64,000 nt of DNA from Lacipirellulaceae bacterium (GTDB lineage Bacteria > Planctomycetota > Planctomycetia > Pirellulales > Lacipirellulaceae): NCBI GenBank assembly GCA_040218535.1, contig JAVJRG010000005.1, positions 1,054,001 to 1,118,000 of the forward strand. Reading direction: 5' to 3'. The notes beneath the pieces are model-generated. The model did not search any database. It was not told the DNA's origin and saw nothing but the letters and a program-made list of their open reading frames with translations. A program made the translations under genes and the position numbers. This document shows, in pieces, positions 35,322 to 44,934 of this stretch; positions within the stretch are counted from its first letter, which is position 1; every line of letters starts with the position of its first letter.

Positions 35322-36147
35322 AGTTCGATCCCACGGGAGCCGCGTCTGTGACACAGCGACCGCCTTGGAGCTGAGATGGTTGTCTGAATCCACGCCGCAA
35401 CAATCTGCTTGTTACAGGATCAGACAGTACGCACCTCTTGGTAGCCCCCCCGGGAACCAATACGTACAGGAGTCATCGTCCCCAGCGGCGGCGGAACTTT
35501 CAGAAAAGTCGACGCAATCAGAAGAATTTACCAGCTCTCTAGGTAGCAAGCGCAAGAAAGCTGCGGTCGAAAAACTCGCTAGCGTCCTTCGGGGAAAGCT
35601 AGCAAGAGTACAAGCTGTCGCGCGTGATCTATCCGAACCTCTTTCTGCGGGAATTCACCTTGAATCACGACATAAAGCTACTGCTAGACGTAATTTAGGT
35701 GGCTTCGTATGAAGCTGTAGTTGCCTTTTTTGAGCATTGTGCTGATACTTGAAAGTGTCGTGACAAGAACGAGATACACAGTGAATTCGTACCTGTCACG
35801 CACTCAGGCTTTTCGAGCCTGCCCACTTTGAGCAAATCTCCCCACCGCTCTTTGCCAACTTTCGCTTAGGCCATTTTCGACTTGGTCGGTAGCTCCCTTG
35901 GCGTCAGCAACCTCTCTTGGGTTGTTGGTCTTCACCCAGGTTGCATCCCCGCTACTCCGGCAGTACACCTTCCTTTGAGGACGGCTTGTCCGTTGCTGCG
36001 TAAGATTTGGATAACCATCAGGCAACGGCGTAAGTGAAACCTGAACCCACAACGACGAAACCGCATCAGAAGAGAGTAGGCACGCACAAGACAACATCAT
36101 TCTCCATCATTCCAGCGAAGATCTTTTAAGACGAACAGGAGCGAGGC
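35322..36147. other. 826-bp region with at most one weak gene
   Basis: Between the Cys-rich protein gene and prkA. The first 480 bp show no coding pattern; a 145-codon plus-strand frame (35275-35712) lies partly antisense to the neighbour and is not protein-like. Bases 35804-36100 contain a possible small minus-strand gene, listed separately. The prkA promoter and leader should lie within the last 300 bp. Confidence 0.45.
35804..36100 (-). CDS. Possible small exported protein
   Basis: A 98-codon frame beginning MMLSCACLLSSDAVSSLWVQ, a short hydrophobic Cys-containing start that could be a lipoprotein-like signal, then a polar body (RPQRKVYCRSSGDATWVKTNNPREVADAKGATDQ). Nothing recognisable. 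It would be divergent from prkA with only 47 bp between starts, too little for two ordinary promoters plus leaders, which counts against it. Treat as tentative. Confidence 0.3.
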   Translation of the reverse strand: MMLSCACLLSSDAVSSLWVQVSLTPLPDGYPNLTQQRTSRPQRKVYCRSSGDATWVKTNNPREVADAKGATDQVENGLSESWQRAVGRFAQSGQARKA

Positions 36148-38193
36148 ATGGCAACCGGCAACGACATCATCTCCCTGGTTTCCCAGCAGCAAGATCGAGA
36201 TAAGTTCCGCCGCAAGAATTGGGTCGGTACGTTCGCTGAGTATCTCGACATCGTCAAAGAGAATCCCAAGGTCACGCGCAGTGCTTATCAGCGACTGTAC
36301 GACATGATCCTTTCCTACGGTGTGGATGTCGAAAAGAAGGGTCGGGAGAAGATCTATCGCTATCGGTTCTTCGATGATCCGACGAATGATGGCAAAGATG
36401 CGGTCTTCGGTCTTCGTGAGCCGCTCCACAAGTTGGTCAACGCCCTCAAGAGCGCGGCCTTCGAGTACGGCATCGAAAAACGCGTTCTCCTATTGCACGG
36501 CCCCGTAGGCAGTAGCAAGAGCACAATCGTGCGGCTCCTCAAACAGGGTTTGCAGCGTTACTCGACGACGGATGAGGGGGCACTTTACACACTCGGCTGG
36601 GTGGATGAAGAAAATCCCGACGAAGTTCACTGGTGCCCGATGAACGAGGAGCCATTGCACCTAATTCCTCACCGTTTCCGTGACGATGTGTCTGCGCAGT
36701 TGAACGCGGGTCGCGGAGCGGACGATTTCTACGTGCGGATTCGCGGCGAGCTCGATCCCTTCTGCCGCTTTATGTATCAACAGCGGTTGAAAAAGTACGA
36801 CGGCGATTGGACCCGTGTTGTCGACGATGTACGGATCAAACGGGTCATCCTCAGCGAGAAAGACCGCGTCGGCATTGGCACTTTCCAACCGAAAGACGAG
36901 AAAAACCAAGACGCGACCGAGCTCACCGGCGACATCAACTACCGCAAAATCGCCGTCTACGGCAGCGATAGCGATCCCCGTGCGTTCAATTTCGACGGGG
37001 AATTCAACGTTGCGAATCGTGGGCTCATTGAGTTTGTCGAGGTCCTCAAGCTGGACGTGGCGTTCCTCTACGATCTGCTCGGTGCCAGCCAAGAGCATCG
37101 CATCAAGCCGAAGAAGTTCGCTCAGACGGACATCGACGAGGTCATCATCGGCCACACGAACGAGCCCGAATACAAACGCCTCAAGAATAACGAGTTCATG
37201 GAAGCATTGCGTGATCGGACCGTGAAGATCGACATTCCTTACGTGACCACTCTCGAAGAAGAAATCAAAATCTACGAGAAAGACTACAACGACAAGACTG
37301 TTGCCAACAAGCACATTGCACCCCATACAATCGAAATGGCAGCGATGTGGGCATTGCTAACACGGTTGGAAGAGCCCAAGCACGCCGGTCTGACGCGTTT
37401 GCAGAAGCTCAAGCTTTACAACGGTAAAACACTCCCCGGTTTCACGGAGGAGAACATCGCTGAGCTACGCGACGAAGCCATCCAGGAAGGCCTCATCGGT
37501 ATCTCACCGCGCTACGTGCAGGACAAGATTTCCAATGCGCTCGTAGCGCATCCTGAAGCTAACTCGATCAACCCCTTCATGGTGATGAACGAATTGGCCG
37601 CGGGGCTTAAGCACCACGGCCTCCTGAATAATGAAGAGACCAAGCAGGAGTACCGCGAACTGCTCGACGTTGTGAAAGAGGAGTACTCAAATATCGTGAA
37701 GAACGAAGTCCAACGCGCCATTGCCGCCGACGAGGACGCTCTCTCACGCCTCTGCGGCAATTACATCGACAACATCAAGGCCTACACGCAAAAGGAAAAG
37801 GTCAAGAATCCCTATACAGGCCAATACGACGAGCCGGACGAGCGTCTCATGCGGTCGATCGAAGAAAAGATCGACATCCCCGACAGTCGCAAGGACGATT
37901 TCCGCCGCGAGATTATGAACTACATCGGTGCACTTTCGATCGACGGCAAGAAGTTCGACTACAAGACGAACGAGCGGCTAAACAAGGCACTTGAACTAAA
38001 GCTATTCGAAGACCAAAAGGACTCCATCAAGCTGACGAGCCTCGTCTCCAACGTGGTCGACGCCGAGACGCAGCAGAAGATTGACGTTGTGAAAGGCCGC
38101 CTAATCCGCGACTACGGTTACGACGAGGAAAGCGCGACAGACGTGCTTCAATACGTCGCCAGCATTTTCGCGCGGGGTGATACGAAAGAATAA
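36148..38193 (+). CDS. prkA: PrkA-type serine protein kinase (YeaG)
   Basis: AAA+-like serine kinase of the YeaG/PrkA family, a stress- and stationary-phase factor. The 681 residues are slightly longer than E. coli YeaG. The PrkA AAA domain is at the N-terminus (Walker [10 protein letters not shown], 118-126, in [21 protein letters not shown]). The C-terminal half has the kinase-like region ([18 protein letters not shown], then [50 protein letters not shown]). It is first of the conserved prkA-yeaH-spoVR block. In E. coli the kinase acts with YeaH in adaptation to nitrogen starvation. Confidence 0.95.
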   Translation: MATGNDIISLVSQQQDRDKFRRKNWVGTFAEYLDIVKENPKVTRSAYQRLYDMILSYGVDVEKKGREKIYRYRFFDDPTNDGKDAVFGLREPLHKLVNALKSAAFEYGIEKRVLLLHGPVGSSKSTIVRLLKQGLQRYSTTDEGALYTLGWVDEENPDEVHWCPMNEEPLHLIPHRFRDDVSAQLNAGRGADDFYVRIRGELDPFCRFMYQQRLKKYDGDWTRVVDDVRIKRVILSEKDRVGIGTFQPKDEKNQDATELTGDINYRKIAVYGSDSDPRAFNFDGEFNVANRGLIEFVEVLKLDVAFLYDLLGASQEHRIKPKKFAQTDIDEVIIGHTNEPEYKRLKNNEFMEALRDRTVKIDIPYVTTLEEEIKIYEKDYNDKTVANKHIAPHTIEMAAMWALLTRLEEPKHAGLTRLQKLKLYNGKTLPGFTEENIAELRDEAIQEGLIGISPRYVQDKISNALVAHPEANSINPFMVMNELAAGLKHHGLLNNEETKQEYRELLDVVKEEYSNIVKNEVQRAIAADEDALSRLCGNYIDNIKAYTQKEKVKNPYTGQYDEPDERLMRSIEEKIDIPDSRKDDFRREIMNYIGALSIDGKKFDYKTNERLNKALELKLFEDQKDSIKLTSLVSNVVDAETQQKIDVVKGRLIRDYGYDEESATDVLQYVASIFARGDTKE

Positions 38194-38203
38194 TGGAGAA
38201 TTG

Positions 38204-38296
38204 TTTTCAGTTGTCAGTGTTCAGTTTTCAGTCCCTGATTGAGAACAAGTATCCAGCGTGATACTGAACACTGAAAACTGATCACTGAAAACTGCC
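38204..38296. repeat. TTCAGTTTTCAGT inverted repeat between prkA and yeaH
   Basis: The 103-bp gap contains reiterated CAGTGTTCAGTTTTCAGT (about 38215-38232) and its inverse ACTGAACACTGAAAACTGA (38263-38281), followed by another ACTGAAAACTG copy that touches the TTG start of yeaH. The transcript would form a strong hairpin in mid-operon. It may tune yeaH expression or be a mobile mini-repeat. Confidence 0.75.
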
Positions 38297-39400
38297 TTGG
38301 ACATCAAACGCGATCAACGCCGTTTCAAGCAAATCGTCCGCGGGCGAATACGAGACAATCTGCGCAAGTACATCACCCACGGCGAGATGATTGGTCGTCG
38401 CGGGAAAGACTTGGTTAGCATCCCTGTGCCGCAGCTTGATGTGCCGCGGTTTAAGTTCGGCAAGAACGGTTCGGGCGGAGTCGGGCAGGGCGAGGGCGAA
38501 GTCGGTCAGCCAATCGGCAAGCCGGGGCAAGACCCTGCAGGTTCGGGCGGAGCGGGAAGTGAGCCGGGTGCGGGGCATCTGATTGAAGTCGAAATTTCGC
38601 TCGATGAGTTAGCCGAAATGCTTGGTGACGAACTCGAACTGCCACGTATCGAGCCCAAAGGCACCGCCAGCGTCGAAGCCGAGAAGAGCAAGTACAACAG
38701 CGTTCGCCAAACGGGTCCAGAGTCGCTACGGCATTTTCGTCGGACTTATTTGCGAGCACTCCGGCGGCAGATTTCCACAGGCGTTTATGAGCCGCTTGAA
38801 CCTCGCGTCGTACCCATCAAGGCTGACAAACAGTATCGCAGTTGGAATGACGTGCCGATTCCGCATGTTAACGCCGCGGTGATTTACATGATGGATGTCT
38901 CGGGCTCTATGACCGACGATCAGAAGGAGATCGTCCGTACCGAAGCCTTCTGGATCGACGCCTGGTTGGGCAGCCAGTACAAGGGCGTCGAACGGCGTTA
39001 CATCATCCACGACGCGGTTGCCAAAGAAGTCGACGAGCACACCTTCTACCACACCCGCGAAAGTGGCGGCACGCGAATCAGCAGTGCTTACAAAGCGGCT
39101 GCTGAACTAATGGACCGCGAGTTCCCCGCTGAGCTCTGGAATATCTACTGCTTCCAATTCTCCGACGGCGACAACTGGGGCGACGACAACCGGCAAGCCT
39201 TCAAGCTACTCAGTGATCGCTTGCTGCCGCGCGTGAACCTCTTCTGCTACGGCCAAGTCGAAAGTCCCTACGGCAGTGGTGAGTTCCTCGATTCGCTGGA
39301 GAAACAGTACGAAGGAAGCGAAACGTTGGTCTTGTCGGAGATTCCCGACAAGGAAGGGATTTACGAGTCGATCAAGACGTTCCTGGGGAAGGGACGTTAG
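38297..39400 (+). CDS. yeaH: YeaH/DUF444-family protein
   Basis: The 367-residue partner of PrkA, with a TTG start giving [38 protein letters not shown], the canonical DUF444 opening. A Gly-rich acidic linker follows (about 58-95). The C-terminal half is a von Willebrand A-like domain with the MIDAS motif DVSGSMTDD near residue 200 ([20 protein letters not shown]), then [32 protein letters not shown]. In E. coli YeaG and YeaH function together. It lies between prkA and spoVR, as in many proteobacteria. Confidence 0.93.
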   Translation: MDIKRDQRRFKQIVRGRIRDNLRKYITHGEMIGRRGKDLVSIPVPQLDVPRFKFGKNGSGGVGQGEGEVGQPIGKPGQDPAGSGGAGSEPGAGHLIEVEISLDELAEMLGDELELPRIEPKGTASVEAEKSKYNSVRQTGPESLRHFRRTYLRALRRQISTGVYEPLEPRVVPIKADKQYRSWNDVPIPHVNAAVIYMMDVSGSMTDDQKEIVRTEAFWIDAWLGSQYKGVERRYIIHDAVAKEVDEHTFYHTRESGGTRISSAYKAAAELMDREFPAELWNIYCFQFSDGDNWGDDNRQAFKLLSDRLLPRVNLFCYGQVESPYGSGEFLDSLEKQYEGSETLVLSEIPDKEGIYESIKTFLGKGR

Positions 39401-39409
39401 TTTTTTGAA

Positions 39410-39639
39410 CCACAGAGGGCACGGAGAACACGGAGGTTTGATGGTCACTCGCAGCAAGTATCTACATGCACCCTTCTGTTAGTCCTTTGAGCAATAATTC
39501 TATTTGCAGTTAGAGCCTCTCAGCAGAACGCCAACTCAACACAAACATTTCATTGTTTTTAGGCATTGCCTTTTGAAACAATACTGAGCTAACAGGCTAC
39601 TTCACGAACAAACCTCCGTGTTCTCCGTGCCCTCTGTGG
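39410..39639. repeat. Perfect 30-bp inverted repeat flanking a 170-bp core, between yeaH and spoVR
   Basis: Left arm 39410-39439 (starts CCACAGAGGGCACGGAGAAC) and right arm 39610-39639 (ends CCGTGCCCTCTGTGG) are exact reverse complements. The 170-bp interior is AT-rich and non-coding. The element fills nearly all of the 249-bp spacer and ends 10 bp before the spoVR start, so the spoVR ribosome-binding region directly follows it. This motif type (CACAGAGG...CACGGAG) is reminiscent of a palindrome seen in many planctomycete and verrucomicrobial genomes, from memory. Confidence 0.8.
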
Positions 39640-39649
39640 TAAATCAAAG

Positions 39650-41185
39650 ATGCCCTTGATTCAATCTTCCAACCTAACGCCCGAATTGGCCGCGATGCAG
39701 GTCGAGGTTGAGGAGTACGCGCGGGGGCACGGCCTTGATTTCTATCCGACGATTTTCGAACTGATCGACGCGGATGAGTTGAACATGATCGCCGCCCGCG
39801 GTGGGTTTCCTACGCGCTATCCGCATTGGCGGTTTGGGATGGAGTACGAGCAACTCAGCCGGGGGTACACCTACGGCCTGCAAAAAATCTACGAGATGGT
39901 GATCAACAACAATCCCTGCTACGCGTATTTGATGCGCAGTAACGGGCTGATTGATCAGAAATTGGTAATGGCCCACGTCTACGGTCACTGCGACTTCTTC
40001 AAGAACAACCAGTGGTTCTCGCACACCAGCCGCAAGATGATGGACGAGATGGCCAATCACGGCACTCGCGTCCGCAAGCACATGGACAAGGTGGGTGTGG
40101 AAGCGGTCGAAGAGTTCATTGACGCTTGTCTGAGCCTTGAGGATTTGATCGATGTTTACGCGCCACACATTAAGCGTCGCAAAGAGCGAAACCGATCGGC
40201 TTTGAGCGAGGAACAGGAAGAAGAAAAGAAGCCTCGGCGGTTTGAGTCCAAGGATTACCTCGACGCTTACGTCAATCCGCCTGAACCGATTGGCGACGAA
40301 GAAGCGGAACGCAATCAGGTAAGGTCATTCCCTGAGCATCCCGAACGCGACATTTTGCTGTTCTTACTAGAGCATGCTCCATTGACTACATGGCAAGCTG
40401 ATGTCCTGTCAATCATTCGTGACGAAGCGTATTACTTCTCTCCCCAGGGCCAGACCAAGATCATGAACGAGGGTTGGGCCAGCTACTGGCATTCCAAGAT
40501 CATGACCACCCAGGGGCTTACCACAGCAGATGTCGTCAATTACTGCGATCACCACAGTGGCACGTTGGCAAGCTCGCCGACGCAGCTCAATCCGTACAAA
40601 GTCGGCATCGAACTGTTCCGCGACATCGAAGACCGCTGGAATCGAGGCGCCTTCGGCAAAGAGTACGAAGAATGCGACGATGCCGAAGAACGCCGTCGCT
40701 GGAATACGAATGCTGGACTCGGACGGAAGAAGATTTTCGAAGTTCGTCGCATCCACAACGATCTGACCTTTATCGACGAGTTTCTTACACTTGACTTCGT
40801 GCGAGAACACAGACTGTTCCGTTTCGGCTACAACCCTGGCAGCGAGGCGTATGAGATCGAAAGCCGCGAGTTCCCTCAGGTCAAACAGCAGCTACTGTCC
40901 AGCCTGACCAATCGCGGTAGGCCGCTGATTTACGTGGTGGACGGCAACTATCTCAATCGTGGCGAATTATACTTAATACATGAGCATACGGGCGTCGATC
41001 TGCAGCTCGACTACGCGACCGACACACTTGAGAACTTGCAACGCTTGTGGAACCGCCCTGTGCATTTGGAAACAGTCGTTGATGAGACTAAAGCGGTCCT
41101 CAGCTACGACGGTGAGGAACACGATTGCGACTACGGCAATACCATTGATGTGACGTTTGATTTTGCTGACGATTCAGAGGATTGA
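39650..41185 (+). CDS. spoVR: SpoVR family protein
   Basis: A 511-residue SpoVR/YcgB protein. In Bacillus it affects cortex formation; in non-sporulating bacteria it accompanies yeaG-yeaH in stress response. Diagnostic regions are HGLDFYPTIFELIDADELNMIAARGGFPTRYPHWRFGMEYEQL, HVYGHCDFFKNNQWF, PQGQTKIMNEGWASYWH, and the C-terminal VVDGNYLNRGELYLIHEHTGVDLQLDYATDTLENLQRLW. A short charged insert at about 185-205 (RSALSEEQEEEKKPRR) is typical. The biochemical activity is unknown. Confidence 0.95.
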   Translation: MPLIQSSNLTPELAAMQVEVEEYARGHGLDFYPTIFELIDADELNMIAARGGFPTRYPHWRFGMEYEQLSRGYTYGLQKIYEMVINNNPCYAYLMRSNGLIDQKLVMAHVYGHCDFFKNNQWFSHTSRKMMDEMANHGTRVRKHMDKVGVEAVEEFIDACLSLEDLIDVYAPHIKRRKERNRSALSEEQEEEKKPRRFESKDYLDAYVNPPEPIGDEEAERNQVRSFPEHPERDILLFLLEHAPLTTWQADVLSIIRDEAYYFSPQGQTKIMNEGWASYWHSKIMTTQGLTTADVVNYCDHHSGTLASSPTQLNPYKVGIELFRDIEDRWNRGAFGKEYEECDDAEERRRWNTNAGLGRKKIFEVRRIHNDLTFIDEFLTLDFVREHRLFRFGYNPGSEAYEIESREFPQVKQQLLSSLTNRGRPLIYVVDGNYLNRGELYLIHEHTGVDLQLDYATDTLENLQRLWNRPVHLETVVDETKAVLSYDGEEHDCDYGNTIDVTFDFADDSED

Positions 41186-41210
41186 AACGCAAAGCGAGTG
41201 TCTGCTGCTT

Positions 41211-41690
41211 ATGTCACTCTCCCAAAAACTACTCGCCGAGCTAAACGCCTCGTTAGGGCAGACTAGCATTGCTCTGACAGTCGCTGAGGGTACGCGGCAA
41301 GTTGAGTGCCAGGTCCTCCAGTGCCAACAGTTAGCGGTCACGGTCAACGAGCTTTTTCTGGAGACGCCTGAACTAGCGGGGATTGATCTCGCCCGGATCC
41401 AAGCGGCCAGTCAGGCACTTTGCAGTCGCGTGAACTATTTGCTTGAGCCAATCTCCCCAATCGAGACTGATGCCCAAGGCTGTACTGTCCAGATGCGCAG
41501 CAACCCGCCTCAAAAGGACGACAACGGTTGCCGTTATTACGAATTGTTGTTGCGTCAGGGCGGCTCGGTAGCGTTGCGCCGCTATGAAAAACAACCGGGC
41601 CAACCTCGCACACGTGTCCCCGCCGTCTTAACTCACGAAGTCATCGGTCGGCTGGTAGACGATTTTTCTCAAACTGTTGATGTGATCTAG
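41211..41690 (+). CDS. Hypothetical protein following spoVR
   Basis: A 159-residue cytoplasmic-looking protein, start ATG 41211, 25 bp after spoVR, so probably in the same transcript. I do not recognise it. The pattern alternates amphipathic helices and strands (MSLSQKLLAELNASLGQTS, LAVTVNELFLETPEL, YYELLLRQGGSVALRRYEKQPGQPRTRVPAVLTHEVIGRL). No signal, membrane or catalytic motif is apparent. The context suggests a link to the PrkA module but no evidence shows it. Confidence 0.6.
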   Translation: MSLSQKLLAELNASLGQTSIALTVAEGTRQVECQVLQCQQLAVTVNELFLETPELAGIDLARIQAASQALCSRVNYLLEPISPIETDAQGCTVQMRSNPPQKDDNGCRYYELLLRQGGSVALRRYEKQPGQPRTRVPAVLTHEVIGRLVDDFSQTVDVI

Positions 41691-41794
41691 ACTTCTTCCC
41701 TAACCTTGCCCCACTTCACCCCGTAAGGACGATTCTGATAACATGCGAGAAGACTTTACCCGGTTTCGCCGTCTCCTAATAAGTTGTCTCCCGA

Positions 41795-42637
41795 ATGAAT
41801 CGTCCACAGGCCGCTCCGGCGGAAATTTCTTTGGTCCCCGCTGGGGGCGGATGGCATTGCAGCCATCTTTATTACACGTGGGACCGAGCGGTCCTCGCTC
41901 AGATGCCAGCCAAGCAGCTCTCAGCCGGGCGAGCCGCAGTTGTCGAAACGCTCGATCCTTCTGCTGAAAACAATCCGGCGCGTTTGCAGCTTTCCGTGGT
42001 AAGTGGACACAAGGCTGACTTCTCCCTGATGTTGATGGACCCGGATCCATTGAAAGTGGATGGCGTCCATCAACGACTGATGAGCAGCCCGCTTGGTGTG
42101 GCTTTGCAGCCTGGGTACTCTTTCGTTTCAGTGACCGAGATCAGCGAGTACGTCCCCAGCGTCGAGCAATTCGGTGCTCGTCTCGTTGCCGAAGGGGAAG
42201 AAAAGGACAGCCCGACCTACACCGCCAAGGTGAAGGGCTACGAAGGGCGCTTGGAGGCGATGAACAAGCAGCGCATCACGCCAGACTTTCCTGAGTACCC
42301 CAGCACCTGCTTCTATCCGATGAACAAGAAGCGCAAGGTCGGCGAAAACTGGTTTCTGCTCGACAAGAAAGAGCGAAACCGCATGATGAGCGAACATGCC
42401 CGCAGCGGCATGGCGTACGCCGGCAAGGTGTCTCAGTTGATAACCGTTGGCTTAGGCTTTGACGATTGGGAGTGGGGCGTCACTCTATGGGCGGCGAATC
42501 CAGAATTCCTCAAAGACATCGTCTATCAGATGCGGTTCGACGAGGCGAGTGCCCGCTACGCGGAGTTCGGACCTTTCCTCATCAGCTACATCTGCTCTGC
42601 AGAAGCGATGCTCGATCACTGCCGAGTTGGGGTTTAG
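41795..42637 (+). CDS. hemQ: Coproheme decarboxylase HemQ (chlorite dismutase family)
   Basis: A 280-residue chlorite dismutase-fold protein. HemQ converts coproheme to haem b in the coproporphyrin-dependent pathway. The stretch YPMNKKRKVGENWFLLDKKERNRMMSEHARSGMAYAGKVSQLITVGLGFDDWEWGVTLWA carries the signature; the proximal haem-ligand His is likely in MSEHARSG or nearby. The HemQ-type Tyr-Pro-Met-X-Lys segment is present. HemQ is common in Gram-positives and also known in planctomycetes, which suggests that haem is made through coproporphyrin III here. It would supply haem to the peroxidase and CydA encoded in this window. Confidence 0.9.
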   Translation: MNRPQAAPAEISLVPAGGGWHCSHLYYTWDRAVLAQMPAKQLSAGRAAVVETLDPSAENNPARLQLSVVSGHKADFSLMLMDPDPLKVDGVHQRLMSSPLGVALQPGYSFVSVTEISEYVPSVEQFGARLVAEGEEKDSPTYTAKVKGYEGRLEAMNKQRITPDFPEYPSTCFYPMNKKRKVGENWFLLDKKERNRMMSEHARSGMAYAGKVSQLITVGLGFDDWEWGVTLWAANPEFLKDIVYQMRFDEASARYAEFGPFLISYICSAEAMLDHCRVGV

Positions 42638-42779
42638 CGACGGAAAAGTTCCTGCATTCAGCAAGGTCGAAGGCTGATTGCCGTTTTCTAGCTCGCTTGT
42701 TTCTTCACACGGCTGGCTTGAATGCTTAGACTGCTAGCATCGCGGATTCTCTTATTTCTCAGGCAGCGAGCAAGCGAGC

Positions 42780-43457
42780 ATGACAACTGTTGTGGATACC
42801 AACTCCCCTCCAGCCCAGTTCCAGGGCGGCGTTTTTGAAATCAACCATCCGCTTGTGCAGAGACACATTACTTGGATGCGGAACAAGGACACGCGTCCCA
42901 GCTCGTTCCGGCATTCTGTACGTCGTCTTGCTGCACTAATGGCTTACGAGGCGACCAAAGACTTACCGAGCGAACCAGTGGCCGTGCAAACTCCCTTGGC
43001 TGAAGCTGAAGGAGTGAAGATCCATGGACGCATTGGTCTGGTTCCTATCTTGCGAGCTGGCCTAGGGATGGTCGATCCCGTACTCGACTTGTTGCCGATG
43101 GCGGAGGTCTGGCATTTGGGACTCTATCGTGACGAAGCGACCGCCGAGCCAGTGACCTACTACGACAAGCTTCCTGAAGAGCGTCCCGTGGATGTGGCTC
43201 TCGTTACCGATCCGATGCTGGCTACCGGAGGTTCGGTCACTGCAGCCCTTACCGCGCTTCGCGAGTGGGGCGTACCTCATGTGAAAGTTCTCTCCTTGAT
43301 TGCTTCTCGTGAAGGTGTTGATACGGTCGCGGAGCAATTCCCTGAGGCACAAGTTTACGTTTGTAAGATCGATCCGATCTTGAACGACAACAAGTTCATC
43401 GTTCCCGGCCTTGGTGACGCGGGAGATCGCATTTTCAATACGGTTGATCCGTCGTAA
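42780..43457 (+). CDS. upp: Uracil phosphoribosyltransferase
   Basis: Converts uracil and PRPP to UMP. The 225 residues match Upp. Motifs are HITWMRNKDTRPSSFRHSVRRLAALMAYEATKDLP at the N-terminus, GRIGLVPILRAGLGMVDPVLDLLP, and the PRPP-binding loop TDPMLATGGSVTAALTALREWG, followed by ASREGVDTV and YVCKIDPILNDNKFIVPGLGDAGDRIF. First gene of a salvage run (upp, nupC 18 bp later, then hpt). It would use the uracil produced by the cytosine deaminase at 3843. Confidence 0.95.
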   Translation: MTTVVDTNSPPAQFQGGVFEINHPLVQRHITWMRNKDTRPSSFRHSVRRLAALMAYEATKDLPSEPVAVQTPLAEAEGVKIHGRIGLVPILRAGLGMVDPVLDLLPMAEVWHLGLYRDEATAEPVTYYDKLPEERPVDVALVTDPMLATGGSVTAALTALREWGVPHVKVLSLIASREGVDTVAEQFPEAQVYVCKIDPILNDNKFIVPGLGDAGDRIFNTVDPS

Positions 43458-43475
43458 ACGTTCCGCGAGCCTGTT

Positions 43476-44786
43476 TTGACCAGCCTAATATTAGCTCAAG
43501 CCGCTGAAGCTCAAGAATACTCCAGCACTTTAGGCCAACGGCTCATTAGCGCGCTAGGTCTGTTCGTTATGATTGCCCTGGCTTGGCTGATGAGCTCGCA
43601 CAAGCAGAAGATACCTTGGCGAGTGGTTGCTGGCGGTCTTGGGCTTCAGTTTCTCTTTGCGATTCTCATTCTTGGTAACAAGTATGGGAAACTCTTTTTC
43701 GACTGGCTTGGCGATTTCTTCAGCGCCGTGGTGAATACCACCGACGCAGGTTCGGCTTTCCTCTTCAACATCTATCCTCAGCCAGGGGACGAGGCCTTAC
43801 CGCCGCAGTACACGCTCTGGAGGAGCTTCGCATTTGGCGTCTTACCGACGATTATCTTCTTCTCCTCACTCATGGCGATTCTCTATCACCTTGGCGTGAT
43901 GCAGCGTGTCGTGCAGGTGTTTGCTTGGATTATGCAGAAGACGCTCGGAACTTCGGGGGCGGAGACGCTCTCTGCAGCTGCGAACATTTTCGTTGGCCAA
44001 ACCGAAGCGCCGCTGGTCGTGCGACCCTATGTGGGGCAGATGACACTTTCTGAGTTGAACGTGGTGATGGTGGGTGGCTTTGCTACGATTGCTGGTGGCG
44101 TTCTCGCAATCTTCTTACGTATGGGGATCGACGCGGGACATCTGATTACCGCGTCGGTGATTTCTGCCCCAGCTGCACTCTTAATTGCAAAAGTATTGCA
44201 GCCGGAGACCGAAGAACCCAAGACCGCTGGCCATGTCAAAATCGAGGCCGAGTCTGGCAACGTGAACGTGCTCGAAGCGGCTGCCGAAGGGGCAAGCACA
44301 GGAATGCAACTCGCACTGAACGTCGCTGCGATGCTCGTGGCTTTCGTTGCTTTGGTCACCCTTGCCGATTTAGGGATTGGTTGGTTGGGGACGATTTTTG
44401 GGTTCGAAGAAGAGGCCGCTTGGTCTCTCGACAAGATATTCGGGTTTCTCTTTGCCCCTTTTGCGTGGTTGATGAGTATCCCTTGGGACGAATGTCAAAC
44501 CGCTGGCAGCTTGCTCGGAACGAAGATGGTCGTCAACGAGGTGCTTGCCTACATTCAACTCGATGGAGCGGACAAGGCCGGCGACCTCAGCCAGCGATCA
44601 GTTGATATTCTCACTTACGCCCTTTGCGGTTTTGCGAACTTTAGCTCCATCGGAATCCAACTCGGCGGTATCGGCGGTATTGCCCCTGAAAGACGGGGAG
44701 ATCTAGCCAAGTTAGGCTTCCGCGCCATGCTCGGCGGAACGCTTGCCGCTTTCATGACCGCCTGTATTGCTGGAATTTTGTTATGA
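43476..44786 (+). CDS. nupC: CNT-family nucleoside transporter
   Basis: A concentrative (H+ or Na+-coupled) nucleoside transporter of the NupC type, 436 residues with a TTG start. The NupC core SLMAILYHLGVMQRVVQVFAWIMQKTLGTSGAETLSAAANIFVGQTEAPLVVRPYVGQMTLSELNVVMVGGFATIAGGVLA contains the conserved substrate-binding QTEAP and Na+-binding region; gate motifs ALCGFANFSSIGIQLGGIGGIAPERR follow. A poorly conserved hydrophilic insert lies around 245-265. It imports nucleosides for the downstream hpt, cdd and deoA products. Confidence 0.93.
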   Translation: MTSLILAQAAEAQEYSSTLGQRLISALGLFVMIALAWLMSSHKQKIPWRVVAGGLGLQFLFAILILGNKYGKLFFDWLGDFFSAVVNTTDAGSAFLFNIYPQPGDEALPPQYTLWRSFAFGVLPTIIFFSSLMAILYHLGVMQRVVQVFAWIMQKTLGTSGAETLSAAANIFVGQTEAPLVVRPYVGQMTLSELNVVMVGGFATIAGGVLAIFLRMGIDAGHLITASVISAPAALLIAKVLQPETEEPKTAGHVKIEAESGNVNVLEAAAEGASTGMQLALNVAAMLVAFVALVTLADLGIGWLGTIFGFEEEAAWSLDKIFGFLFAPFAWLMSIPWDECQTAGSLLGTKMVVNEVLAYIQLDGADKAGDLSQRSVDILTYALCGFANFSSIGIQLGGIGGIAPERRGDLAKLGFRAMLGGTLAAFMTACIAGILL

Positions 44787-44794
44787 TGTTGAGA

Positions 44795-44855
44795 GTCGGC
44801 AGTAGGCAGTCTTTTTGGTCGACTTGACGAGACTGCCCACTGCCTACTGCCCACT
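44795..44855. repeat. GGCAGT-family inverted repeat between nupC and hpt
   Basis: GTCGGCAGTAGGCAGT at 44795-44810 faces ACTGCCCACTGCCTACTGCCC at 44832-44852, an imperfect hairpin with a 21-bp loop. It belongs to the same family as 83-112, 2561-2590 and 3726-3755. Confidence 0.75.
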
Positions 44856-44934
44856 AAGATTAACTGTGATGCACTCGGATGGCTTCGATCTCAAACACTC
44901 TTACCTCAATAAATCAACTTACCCCAACCTCACC

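Noticed and set aside
44815-44934. N-terminal extension of hpt
   Set aside because: It crosses the GGCAGT inverted repeat; the ATG at 44935 gives standard family length.
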